DNA of 64,000 nucleotides from Hyalangium gracile (lineage in GTDB: Bacteria; Myxococcota; Myxococcia; Myxococcales; Myxococcaceae). The notes under the pieces were generated by a model. That model saw only the letters and a program-made list of their open reading frames with translations. It was not told the origin of the DNA and did not search any database. Positions 49,794 through 56,675 of the stretch are shown one piece after another; positions within the stretch are counted from its first letter, which is position 1, and each line of letters starts with the position of its first letter. The stretch covers positions 22,190 through 86,189 of the forward strand of contig NZ_JAHXBG010000040.1 of NCBI RefSeq assembly GCF_020103725.1, given 5' to 3'. Made by a program: the position numbers and the translations under genes.

Positions 49794-50215
49794 CGGCCCT
49801 CCTCATCCCAACCCCTGGGGGCGAGGGGCGAGCGCCGCGGACTCCTGCGGAGCGCCGCTACGCCGGAGCTCGACGCGACTTCCGTGAGCAGCTCGAGCAG
49901 GTGGGCCCCGCGGTGAAGGCCCTCGCCGAAGCCCGCCGCGCGCTCGAGGCAGCGATAGCGCACAACGGCCCGGACGGGGACGTCACCCGCCGAGCCAGAC
50001 AAAGGTGGAAGAGCGCGCGCGAGCACCACGAGCGCGCTCTCCAGGACTTGGCAGCAGCAGAGGCCCGCCTCGCAGAAGCGCTCGAGGCCTGGGCCGCCGA
50101 GTCCTCCCGCAGCACCACCAGGCCTGACCGTGTGGTCCGGCCCGTCACAGGCGATGAGGCGCGTGGAGCGCCCGCCAGGACGGGCGACCCATGGCCAGGT
50201 CGGCAAGGGGCCTAG
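49790..50215 (+). CDS. coiled-coil protein upstream of rep
   Basis: A 141-residue Ala/Arg/Glu-rich protein with a long predicted coiled coil (about 30-105) and a disordered C-terminus. No known family. ATG 49790 overlaps the previous stop. The 253 bases to the rep start contain hairpins; an additional open frame there (50191-50472) ends in ATGA at the rep start but is low-complexity. Confidence 0.6.
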   Translation: MTALLIPTPGGEGRAPRTPAERRYAGARRDFREQLEQVGPAVKALAEARRALEAAIAHNGPDGDVTRRARQRWKSAREHHERALQDLAAAEARLAEALEAWAAESSRSTTRPDRVVRPVTGDEARGAPARTGDPWPGRQGA

Positions 50216-50472
50216 CGCCCCTCCCTGGCGATGACCGAGGAGAGCCGCCGCGCCTGGCCCTAGGCCATGCCCGTGGCTTTGCGCATTCGGGGTGTGGGGC
50301 GAAGCCCCACGGGAGCCCGCTGGCGCATTCCTGGGGCCTGGCAGGGCCCTCCTCGGCTGCGGCTGCACCGAGGCCCGCCCTACCCCCACCGCCCCCACGG
50401 TTGCCGCTGGAGCGCCATGGCCTGGCGCTATTTCACCGCCTGAGCGCGCATGTGGGGAGGTGTGCCACATGA
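50191..50472 (+). CDS. doubtful small frame between the coiled-coil gene and rep
   Basis: A 93-codon Pro/Ala/Gly/His-rich frame. Its one argument is position: its TGA overlaps the rep ATG as ATGA, the coupling style used in the element. Composition looks like random high-GC sequence and it contains a strong hairpin. Confidence 0.2.
   Translation: MARSARGLAPLPGDDRGEPPRLALGHARGFAHSGCGAKPHGSPLAHSWGLAGPSSAAAAPRPALPPPPPRLPLERHGLALFHRLSAHVGRCAT
50294..50310. other. GC hairpin upstream of rep
   Basis: Perfect 7-bp stem GTGGGGC / GCCCCAC with loop GAA. A second hairpin of the same design lies at 50516-50530. Together they flank the rep start. Confidence 0.6.
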
Positions 50473-52103
50473 GCGGGCGAGCAGGCGCCGCGTCGCGTGT
50501 GGGAGAGGGGGTCCGGGGGGCGAAGCCCCCTCGGCTTGTCTGGAGTAACGTTAAGTCGGACAACGGCGCTCGGGCGAAGCCGTATGTCCCCCGCTCCTGC
50601 GAGGCCTGTGAGAGGCGCGATTGGAGCATGGGCAGGTGGCCGCGTGACAACCCCATGGCGCGCAGCGTCACGCCCTACCAGTGTCGAAGTTGGCGCCATG
50701 CTGGGCGGTGTGCGCGGTGGGTGTCCCAGCGGGACTACGCCAGGCTGATGACGGCACTGGAGAAGGTGCCGACCGAGCACCTGGTGTTGCTGGTGCTGAC
50801 GCTGGACCCGAAGCGCGCTCCTGAGAGCTTGGATGATCAATATCGCTGGCTCGAGCCGCACTGGACCCTGCTCCAGAAGTACCTCAAGCGCGGCTGGGCG
50901 ACCGGGGATGTTCCGCCGCTGGGGCGCTTCGACTTCGCCACGGTGGTAGAGCAGCAGAGCAGCGGACGGCCACACCTCAACGTCGTCATCCACTCCCCCA
51001 CCCTCGCCCTCTTCCTCCGGCAGAACCCGCCGACACCGGCGGACATTGAGGCCAAGCGAGGGCCGAGGTGGTTCCGGGACCTGGTGGCTCACGTGGGATG
51101 GGGCCCGTTGAGCTACATCGGCCACGCGCAGGGCAAGCACGAGGTGGCCGCCTACGTGACGAAGTTCTCCAAGGGGAGCGTGACGCACCCCACACTCGTA
51201 GGCGAGGTGGTGAAGACGAGTCAGCTGCCGGTGATGGCGCCGCGGAGGATGCGCCGCGTGCGCAGCAGCAAGGGCTTCCTACCTCCGAGCCGGCTCCCGC
51301 CGGACCCTGCGTGGACAGGCGCGCTCCTCCAGCTGCCGACGCCCGAGGAACAGCGGGCCCGGCAGACAGAGGGCTATAAGGCCCTGAGCGAGCACCTCGG
51401 GAGGGACATTGCGACGCCGGCCGAAGAGGGAGTGGTACGAGACGAAAACCACAGTACTGCGCTGGGACCGCCTCCTGGGAAACCCCAGAGCACGAAGGAC
51501 GGTGAACACGCGCCGTGTGCTCGAGGAAGGCCGCGAGTATTGGCAGGTGGACGCCTTCGACTGGGTGGATGGGTATTTGGCGGAGGAGAAAGCGCAGAGC
51601 CTCACGGAGGCGCTGGAGGTGCATGGACGCCTTGTCCAGCAGCACCAGGTGCCCGGCCATGCCCCCGAGGAGATGGAGCTGGAGACGGAGGAGCAGCAGA
51701 GGCAGATGCGCCAGGAGTTCGCCGCGCTCAGGAAGGCTCGCCGGGCCCGCTCGAGGAAGCCTGGGGTAAAGAAGTAGAGCAAGCCGGCGCGGAGCTGCTC
51801 GCGTTCCGCCGTGCTGCAGCGGGCGAGGCGGTGTGGATGCCGGCGCCGCGGACGTTGAGGCAACGGCGGCTCCCTCTGCCGGAGGAGGTGCTGGGGGAAG
51901 AGCAGCCGTACACGCCACCTGAGAGGATCGGCACAGAGCTCGAGCGCCAGGCCTGGCGCGAGAGTGCCGCGCGCACTGCGAGATTCATTCACTGGCAAGA
52001 CAGGCTCGAGGCGGAGCTGTCCGGCTTGAGACTCCAAGGAACGCTGTTCGACGGGGACCCACAACCCACCGCAGGTGGTGCGGAGGAACCGCAGGATGCT
52101 TGA
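50469..52103 (+). CDS. rolling-circle-type replication initiation protein (Rep)
   Basis: A 544-codon frame whose first ~320 residues look like a replication initiator. A Cys/His cluster (C44, C47, C72, C81) is followed by VLLVLTLDP and GRPHLNVVIHSP (HUH-like region, H169 with Asn in place of the second His). The candidate nicking tyrosine is Y229 in AAYVTKFSKG. It would nick the origin and drive rolling-circle replication. ATG 50469 follows GGGAGG. From about residue 320 to 430 this frame looks non-coding while another frame looks coding; the last ~110 residues look coding again. The true 3' structure is unresolved. Confidence 0.65.
   Translation: MSGRAGAASRVGEGVRGAKPPRLVWSNVKSDNGARAKPYVPRSCEACERRDWSMGRWPRDNPMARSVTPYQCRSWRHAGRCARWVSQRDYARLMTALEKVPTEHLVLLVLTLDPKRAPESLDDQYRWLEPHWTLLQKYLKRGWATGDVPPLGRFDFATVVEQQSSGRPHLNVVIHSPTLALFLRQNPPTPADIEAKRGPRWFRDLVAHVGWGPLSYIGHAQGKHEVAAYVTKFSKGSVTHPTLVGEVVKTSQLPVMAPRRMRRVRSSKGFLPPSRLPPDPAWTGALLQLPTPEEQRARQTEGYKALSEHLGRDIATPAEEGVVRDENHSTALGPPPGKPQSTKDGEHAPCARGRPRVLAGGRLRLGGWVFGGGESAEPHGGAGGAWTPCPAAPGARPCPRGDGAGDGGAAEADAPGVRRAQEGSPGPLEEAWGKEVEQAGAELLAFRRAAAGEAVWMPAPRTLRQRRLPLPEEVLGEEQPYTPPERIGTELERQAWRESAARTARFIHWQDRLEAELSGLRLQGTLFDGDPQPTAGGAEEPQDA
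50516..50563. other. candidate rolling-circle origin structure
   Basis: A 6-bp GC hairpin (GGGGGC / GCCCCC, loop GAA) is followed directly by TTGTC (50536-50540) pairing with GACAA (50559-50563). The loop of the second contains the palindrome TAACGTTA. It is inside the start of rep. A stem-loop with an AT-rich palindrome at the Rep gene is a usual double-strand origin layout; function here is inferred. Confidence 0.4.
51409..51777 (+). CDS. frame overlapping rep, basic/coiled-coil protein or Rep C-terminus
   Basis: A 122-codon frame (TTG start) in the +1 phase relative to rep. It reads as real protein: REWYETKTTVLRWDRLL, then EYWQVDAFDWVDGYLAEE and a Glu/Gln coiled coil ending in a basic tail. 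The rep frame over the same bases is Gly/Pro/Arg shadow sequence. It may be a separate nested gene, or the natural C-terminus of Rep reached by frameshift. GTG 51499 is an alternative internal start. Confidence 0.55.
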   Translation: MRRRPKREWYETKTTVLRWDRLLGNPRARRTVNTRRVLEEGREYWQVDAFDWVDGYLAEEKAQSLTEALEVHGRLVQQHQVPGHAPEEMELETEEQQRQMRQEFAALRKARRARSRKPGVKK

Positions 52104-52130
52104 CGATGATCAGAAAGGAGGGCGCGTGTC

Positions 52131-52598
52131 ATGATGGCCTGTCCACCCCCGAAGGGAGATTGGCGAGTGCTGAGGTTGATTCAAGAGATGGCGGCGGAGC
52201 AGGCCCGGCGAGACGCCGTCCACCGTCTGCGGTGGCTCGCAGGTGCTGCTCTCTTCGTTGTCGTGGTGAGCGTCCCTGTATGGCTGCTGACGCGACGGTC
52301 GGAGCCGCGACACGATGTGCTGGGGGCCTACGAGCAACCTGCGCTAGCTGAGGAGGCATTCACAGAGGGGCTGGATGCGGCAGTGCTCGTGATTGGGGTT
52401 CCGATTCCGGAGAAGCCGCTGAAGCACTGGAAGGCGCCTCCGTGCGACAAGGACCAACGGGCAATCAATGAGGCCTGCTGGGCACAGTTGGCGCGCGAGC
52501 CAGGTTCCGATCGGTGCGGAACGTTCTACGAGTGGCAGGGGGCGTGCTGGGCTCCCGTCGCCAAGCCTCACCGCGCCCCCCAGAGCCTCGAGCGCTAA
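52131..52598 (+). CDS. single-pass membrane protein with Cys-rich exported domain
   Basis: A 155-residue protein with one transmembrane helix (about 35-55, ALFVVVVSVPVWLL) and an outside domain of pattern PPC...INEACW...C...Y.W.GACWAPV. The same pattern ends a protein encoded just right of the element (63445-64000). I recall such tails on myxobacterial membrane kinases and unassigned proteins. Good ribosome site (AAAGGAGGG). Its stop overlaps that of the minus-strand HTH gene by four bases. Confidence 0.7.
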   Translation: MMACPPPKGDWRVLRLIQEMAAEQARRDAVHRLRWLAGAALFVVVVSVPVWLLTRRSEPRHDVLGAYEQPALAEEAFTEGLDAAVLVIGVPIPEKPLKHWKAPPCDKDQRAINEACWAQLAREPGSDRCGTFYEWQGACWAPVAKPHRAPQSLER

Positions 52599-52837
52599 TC
52601 ACCGGCGTCAAGAGAATCCGAGGCGAGACCGAGCCGCGGAGTGACGCAGGAGCAGGACTCAGGAGCCTCCGCGACGAAGCCCTGGGCGGTAACTTCAACC
52701 TTCCAGGGACCATGTCCACCGGCGACCTTGTGCGCGTGCACTTGGCCCCGTCGACAGTGCTCGCGCAACGTCTCCTCGGACATTTGCGCTCGAGCGGCGG
52801 CTTCCTTCAGCCAGTACCAACGTGAATTGCAGGGCAT
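52595..52837 (-). CDS. HTH (MerR/excisionase-like) regulator
   Basis: About 80 residues from ATG 52837. Residues 6-45 form an excisionase/MerR-type winged helix: WYWLKEAAARAQMSEETLRE, then HCRRGQVHAHKVAGG. Longer starts at 52849 or GTG 52867 are possible; none has a strong ribosome site. It is one of few minus-strand genes of the element and faces the gap before the structural operon, so it is a candidate repressor of that operon or directionality factor. Confidence 0.6.
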   Translation of the reverse strand: MPCNSRWYWLKEAAARAQMSEETLREHCRRGQVHAHKVAGGHGPWKVEVTAQGFVAEAPESCSCVTPRLGLASDSLDAGD

Positions 52838-52974
52838 GAACAGCCACATGATACCGCGCGAGCCCACGCGGACGGCCAGCTGCCCACGAGAACAGGTAAA
52901 GCGCCACGACCGTTGGTGGTGAAGCGCATACTCGGGGGCTCACAAAAAGCTCTGTCTTTGAGACTACTTGCTGC

Positions 52975-53099
52975 GTGGACGGCGGGAGCCCTCGAGCTCT
53001 CCCTTTAGCGCAGCAGCGGCGCGCCCTGGGTGGCGCAATACCCCCGGCTGCAACGCGCGACTTCAAGTCGGGCCCTCTCATGGGTTGCCCGCCGTCCAC
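52975..53099. repeat. perfect 12-bp inverted repeat around a 101-base segment
   Basis: GTGGACGGCGGG (52975-52986) and CCCGCCGTCCAC (53088-53099) bracket 101 bases, directly ahead of the structural operon, in a 254-base gap without a gene. It could fold as one long RNA structure or be two operator half-sites. A tRNA-like reading was tested by eye and does not fit. Confidence 0.6.
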
Positions 53100-53121
53100 A
53101 CCACCTCAGGGGTGAGACGGC

Positions 53122-54096
53122 ATGGATAGCGCAACGCCCAGCATGACGGAGCAGGTTGAGACTCCGGCGGCGCCACTGCCCTCACGTGGGCCCGCCTACC
53201 AGCCGAGCCCGCAGGCCCCGCTGGACATTGGCGCCAACCCTCGGGCGGAGGACGCCGGCGAGCGCAATGCGCCGGAGCTGCTCGAGCCCGCGGATGCCGA
53301 GGCCTTCGAGAACCTCCGAGCGAGGCGGGCCCCCCAGGCGCCCGCGGATGCGGAGTGGGAGGACGCGGAGGAGCCGGCACCCGCGCAGCGCCAGGCGAGC
53401 ACAAAGCGCATTCCGGCCAAGCGCGGACGCAAGCCGGACCCGCGCTCTCCCAGAGCCGCACGCACCTACCAGGACATGCTCGCGCGGGCTCACCTGAAGC
53501 CTGAGGGAGAGCCGCGGCGCATTGCGCTCGAGGAGGCGCACTCATTCGGACGGGCCGCGGGCCTCCTGCCCCAGGAGAAGGCGCCACCGGCCGCGCCGAC
53601 GCCTCAGGCGCCTTCGCCAGCGCCTGGCGCCGCGCAGCAGGCCCCACCGGCCGGAGCTCCAGCCGAGGGCCCGAAGCCTGAGCAGGGGCCGACGTTCAGC
53701 GGGCAGCCCGCTGAACGCGTGGCGCTCTACGCGAACGCGCTCAAGGGCGCAGTCGAGCACCTGGTGTCCTGGGCCCAGAGCTCCGGCGTGGACGTGGACA
53801 AGGACAAGGAGCGGGTGCTCTTCCGTGGACACCCCACGCTCGAGCGGAAGCTGACGGGCAACCCCGTGGAACGGCTGCTCGAGCTCGCTGGCGCGGAGAT
53901 GGCGGACCGCTTCGGAGCCAAGGACGGCGCGCCGAGTGACCCGAGGAGGGAACGCCGCTCCGAGCTGAAGGTGCTCGTGGTGGTGACGTTCGCCCCGGTG
54001 CTGCTGAAGGCCGTGCCGACGCTCGGCTCAGTGGCCACACTGGCCCTCCAGGGCGTGAAGTCGGCCGCCGGCGTCCTCTTCAGGAGGCGGCGATGA
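53122..54096 (+). CDS. Pro/Ala-rich protein with C-terminal membrane segment
   Basis: A 324-residue protein, first of the structural operon. Residues 1-185 are Pro/Ala/Glu/Arg-rich and probably disordered. Residues 185-260 form a helical domain and about 285-315 a hydrophobic segment (LKVLVVVTFAPVLLKAVPTLGSVATLAL) with a basic end. It may tether or coat the virion membrane or assist the ATPase, whose start overlaps its stop (ATGA). No homologue recognised. Confidence 0.65.
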   Translation: MDSATPSMTEQVETPAAPLPSRGPAYQPSPQAPLDIGANPRAEDAGERNAPELLEPADAEAFENLRARRAPQAPADAEWEDAEEPAPAQRQASTKRIPAKRGRKPDPRSPRAARTYQDMLARAHLKPEGEPRRIALEEAHSFGRAAGLLPQEKAPPAAPTPQAPSPAPGAAQQAPPAGAPAEGPKPEQGPTFSGQPAERVALYANALKGAVEHLVSWAQSSGVDVDKDKERVLFRGHPTLERKLTGNPVERLLELAGAEMADRFGAKDGAPSDPRRERRSELKVLVVVTFAPVLLKAVPTLGSVATLALQGVKSAAGVLFRRRR

Positions 54097-54836
54097 AGCC
54101 ATGCGCCAGCCGTCCCATCCCCGAGGAGCCGGAGGTGCTCGAGGAGCTCGAGCCCTTCATGCCCGAGAAGGGCCAGAGCGGCGCGATCATCGGGGTCAGC
54201 CAGAACGGGAAGAGCCACCTGGCCATGCTGTGGATGGCGGCGCTTCTGGCGATGGGCTTCGACGTGGTGGGGTGGGACCCGTGCTGGCAACTGGGACGGC
54301 TCAACAAGCGTCGTGAAGGCCAGGAGCCAGGGCCGCTGGAGCACACCGTCATCGCCGGCGACCTCGACGCGGACCACTTCCGTGTGAAGCAACTGTCGCT
54401 GGCGGTGAGGCCGGCGGACATCTACGCGGACCGGGACGTCATCGCTCGGGAGTTTGTGCAGTTCGCCCAGCTCTGCATCCGCGCGTTGACGGCCGTGGGC
54501 CGGCCGCGGCGAGTTGCCCTCTTCGTGGACGAGTGCCACCTGCTGGTGGACCACGGGCCGGCGGTGCGGCTCCTCGAGGACATGGCCGAGCGCTGGGGCA
54601 AGGAGGGCGTGGTGCCCTTCTTCGTGACTCAGCGCTGGAGCCACCTTTCCGTGAACGTGCGCGCCGAGGTGGCCTGGCTGATTTCCTTCCTCCAGACGAA
54701 GCGCTCGGACTTGCAGAACCTGGGGCTGGACGCCGGCAAGGACTTCGCTCGGGCCGTGGCGCGGCTCAAGCCCCGCGAGTACCGCGCCACCTGTCTGCGC
54801 GTGACGAACAAGGACGCTCTGGCCCTCCTGGACTGA
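54093..54836 (+). CDS. P-loop packaging-type ATPase (FtsK/HerA superfamily)
   Basis: A 247-residue ATPase with Walker A IIGVSQNGKSH (G34-S41), Walker B RRVALFVDECHLL (about 141-151) and a downstream polar motif FFVTQRWSH (Gln180), the Q-motif of FtsK/HerA enzymes. No transmembrane segment is seen, unlike Zot/gpI of filamentous phages. Size and motif order fit the genome-packaging ATPases of PRD1/PM2-like membrane-containing phages. It is encoded amid putative virion genes. The role is a strong inference, not proven. Confidence 0.75.
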   Translation: MKPCASRPIPEEPEVLEELEPFMPEKGQSGAIIGVSQNGKSHLAMLWMAALLAMGFDVVGWDPCWQLGRLNKRREGQEPGPLEHTVIAGDLDADHFRVKQLSLAVRPADIYADRDVIAREFVQFAQLCIRALTAVGRPRRVALFVDECHLLVDHGPAVRLLEDMAERWGKEGVVPFFVTQRWSHLSVNVRAEVAWLISFLQTKRSDLQNLGLDAGKDFARAVARLKPREYRATCLRVTNKDALALLD

Positions 54837-54874
54837 GCCCACACCCTCACCCGAAGCACCGAAGGAGAAGCACC

Positions 54875-55066
54875 ATGGCTGACGAGAAGACGAGCTGGAG
54901 CGGTTGGACCCGGGACCTGACGTGTGGCGCGATCGGCGTGGGCGTCGGCATCGCCGGCACGCTGGCGTTCCTCGAGGGGACCAACAGCATCCGCACGCCC
55001 GAGGAGCGCGAGGCGGCGGAGAAGGCCGCGGAGCTCGCCGCGAACAACACGAAGAAGAACGGCTAG
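54875..55066 (+). CDS. small single-helix membrane protein
   Basis: A 63-residue protein with one central transmembrane helix (GAIGVGVGIAGTLAFLEG) and a charged C-terminal helix (TPEEREAAEKAAELA). GAAGGAGA precedes ATG 54875. It resembles the short membrane proteins that line internal-membrane phage virions or filamentous coat proteins. A paralogue-like design occurs at 58778-59044. Confidence 0.65.
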   Translation: MADEKTSWSGWTRDLTCGAIGVGVGIAGTLAFLEGTNSIRTPEEREAAEKAAELAANNTKKNG

Positions 55067-55097
55067 GCGCCCACACGCGCCCCACCCCAGCAACACC

Positions 55098-55122
55098 GAG
55101 GGGCCAGCACGCCTGGCCTCTC
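55098..55122 (+). terminator. hairpin ahead of the putative capsid gene
   Basis: Stem of about 10 bp (GAGGGGCCAG / CTGGCCTCTC, one wobble) with a 5-base loop, in the 126-base gap before the gene at 55193. No T-run follows, so it may act as an attenuator, RNA-processing site or stabiliser rather than a terminator. Confidence 0.35.
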
Positions 55123-55192
55123 CCCCACCCCTCACCCCACCTCACCTGCACCATCACCTTCACGCGGGCCCGGCGGCCCGGCCGGAGAAACC

Positions 55193-56575
55193 ATGAGCAT
55201 CATCCGCATCACCGACGGCTTCAAGACCACGACCACGAACGGGACGATCGCCTTCGCCCGCGACAAGCTGGTGGTCCCCCCGGGCGTGAACGCCGCGGGG
55301 CTCGAGTTCCGGCTGAGCTTCGTGGTGAATGCCACGGACGCTGACGCCAACGGCATCCCCACCGCCGACCAGGCGCGGCTCCTCGAGGCGGTCCGGTTGA
55401 CGTTCCAGTCCGCGCTGCGCTCGGGCTTCCCCAGGACCAGCTACGATAAGGAGAAGATCGTCGAGGTGGCCTACGACGCGATGCGCACGCTCGAGCGCGA
55501 CATCGTCGGCGGCGTGGGCGTCACCACGGGCCTGGGCAAGGCGCTGACGGCCGGCGTGAACAGGCTTCCCGTCGTCATCAGTATGTCCCTGGGCCACGTC
55601 GAGTTCATCGACGAGAGCCGCGACTACGCGGGCTTCAGCCCCTATCAGCTGCTCGACTCGGAGCTGACGCTGGAGGTGGGCCCGAACCCGATTCAGGACA
55701 CCAACGCGGTGCTCACCGGGGTGGAGCTGGACCTGCGCGTGATTCCCGCCGAGAAGAGCGAGGGTGACCGGGAGTCGCTCCCGCCGGAGGTGCGCACCGT
55801 CAAGGGCGGTGACCAGGACAGCATCACCGGCCCGGAGATGATGACGCTGAGCGTGGAGGACACCAACGCGGCCCTCGCCAACACGGCCATCACGAAGATC
55901 GCCGTCAAGGTGGGCAAGCAGGTGGTGACCACCAGCCCGGCCACGCCCGCGGACGTCTACGCCCGCTACGAGCGCGCTCCGGACACCGGCGCGGTGGAGC
56001 TCCAGCCGGCCACCCGCCGCACGCCCCTGTACCTGGTGGCGGATGCGCCGCTGAAGAAGCTCCTCGTGGGCGCCGTCAACGTGGCGATGGACGCCCACGA
56101 CGTGAACATGGTCGGCCGCGTGATGGGCGTCCCCCTGCTCGCGCATGAGGAGGTGATGGGGCGCATCGCCCGCCGCGCCGAGCAGCTCAAGGACGGCAAG
56201 ACGATCCACGCGGTCACCTGCGCGGTGGTGTCCGGGTTCCAGGCGGACCTCGAGCAGACGCGCGCCTCGGGCTGGGAGTACTTCGAGGAGACGCACCCGA
56301 AGTTCCACAACCTCCCGGGCCTGCGCTGCCGCAAGGGGGAGACGACGCCCTACGTGTACTTCCCCACCGGGGACCTCGCCCGCGCGAGCGCGCAGTACCG
56401 CCTGGCGCTCTCCAGCGGTGAGGGAAGCGCCGCGGCCGCCGCGGCCGTCATCATGGAATGGCTGCGCTACTTCCCGGGCGGGACCGAGGGGAGCAAGGTC
56501 GCCCAGTGGGTGCGTGACGCGATCGTCAACGCCCCCGCGGAGCTCCAGCGCCGCCAGGCCGGCAAGGCCGCGTAG
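55193..56575 (+). CDS. candidate major capsid protein
   Basis: A 460-residue soluble protein, the second longest of the structural operon, with the strongest-looking ribosome site (CCGGAGAAACC). The first ~270 residues alternate beta strands with Gly/Asp turns (GLEFRLSFVVNATDAD, then RLLEAVRLTF). Residues 270-460 are more helical, ending in an Ala-rich stretch. The strand-loop pattern in the N-terminal half is compatible with jelly-roll capsid proteins but no diagnostic motif exists. The assignment rests on size, position after the ATPase and composition; a receptor-binding or minor structural role is possible. Confidence 0.5.
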   Translation: MSIIRITDGFKTTTTNGTIAFARDKLVVPPGVNAAGLEFRLSFVVNATDADANGIPTADQARLLEAVRLTFQSALRSGFPRTSYDKEKIVEVAYDAMRTLERDIVGGVGVTTGLGKALTAGVNRLPVVISMSLGHVEFIDESRDYAGFSPYQLLDSELTLEVGPNPIQDTNAVLTGVELDLRVIPAEKSEGDRESLPPEVRTVKGGDQDSITGPEMMTLSVEDTNAALANTAITKIAVKVGKQVVTTSPATPADVYARYERAPDTGAVELQPATRRTPLYLVADAPLKKLLVGAVNVAMDAHDVNMVGRVMGVPLLAHEEVMGRIARRAEQLKDGKTIHAVTCAVVSGFQADLEQTRASGWEYFEETHPKFHNLPGLRCRKGETTPYVYFPTGDLARASAQYRLALSSGEGSAAAAAAVIMEWLRYFPGGTEGSKVAQWVRDAIVNAPAELQRRQAGKAA

Positions 56576-56675
56576 CACCCGCTGAACCTGAAGCACCTGG
56601 TGGGCGCCGGCGAGCGCAATGCGCGCGCTCGCCTCCGTCCACCAGGCCCCTCACACCCACGCCCCGGAGCGCGCC

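Noticed and set aside
53000..53099. Possible tRNA in the gap before the structural operon
   Set aside because: A CTTCAAG loop and a long closing stem caught the eye, but the T-arm and D-arm stems do not pair and no CCA-type acceptor geometry fits.
54093..54836. Zot/gpI of a filamentous phage
   Set aside because: No transmembrane segment. The neighbourhood includes a peptidoglycan lysin and large soluble structural proteins, and the element is too long for a typical inovirus. Kept only as an alternative.
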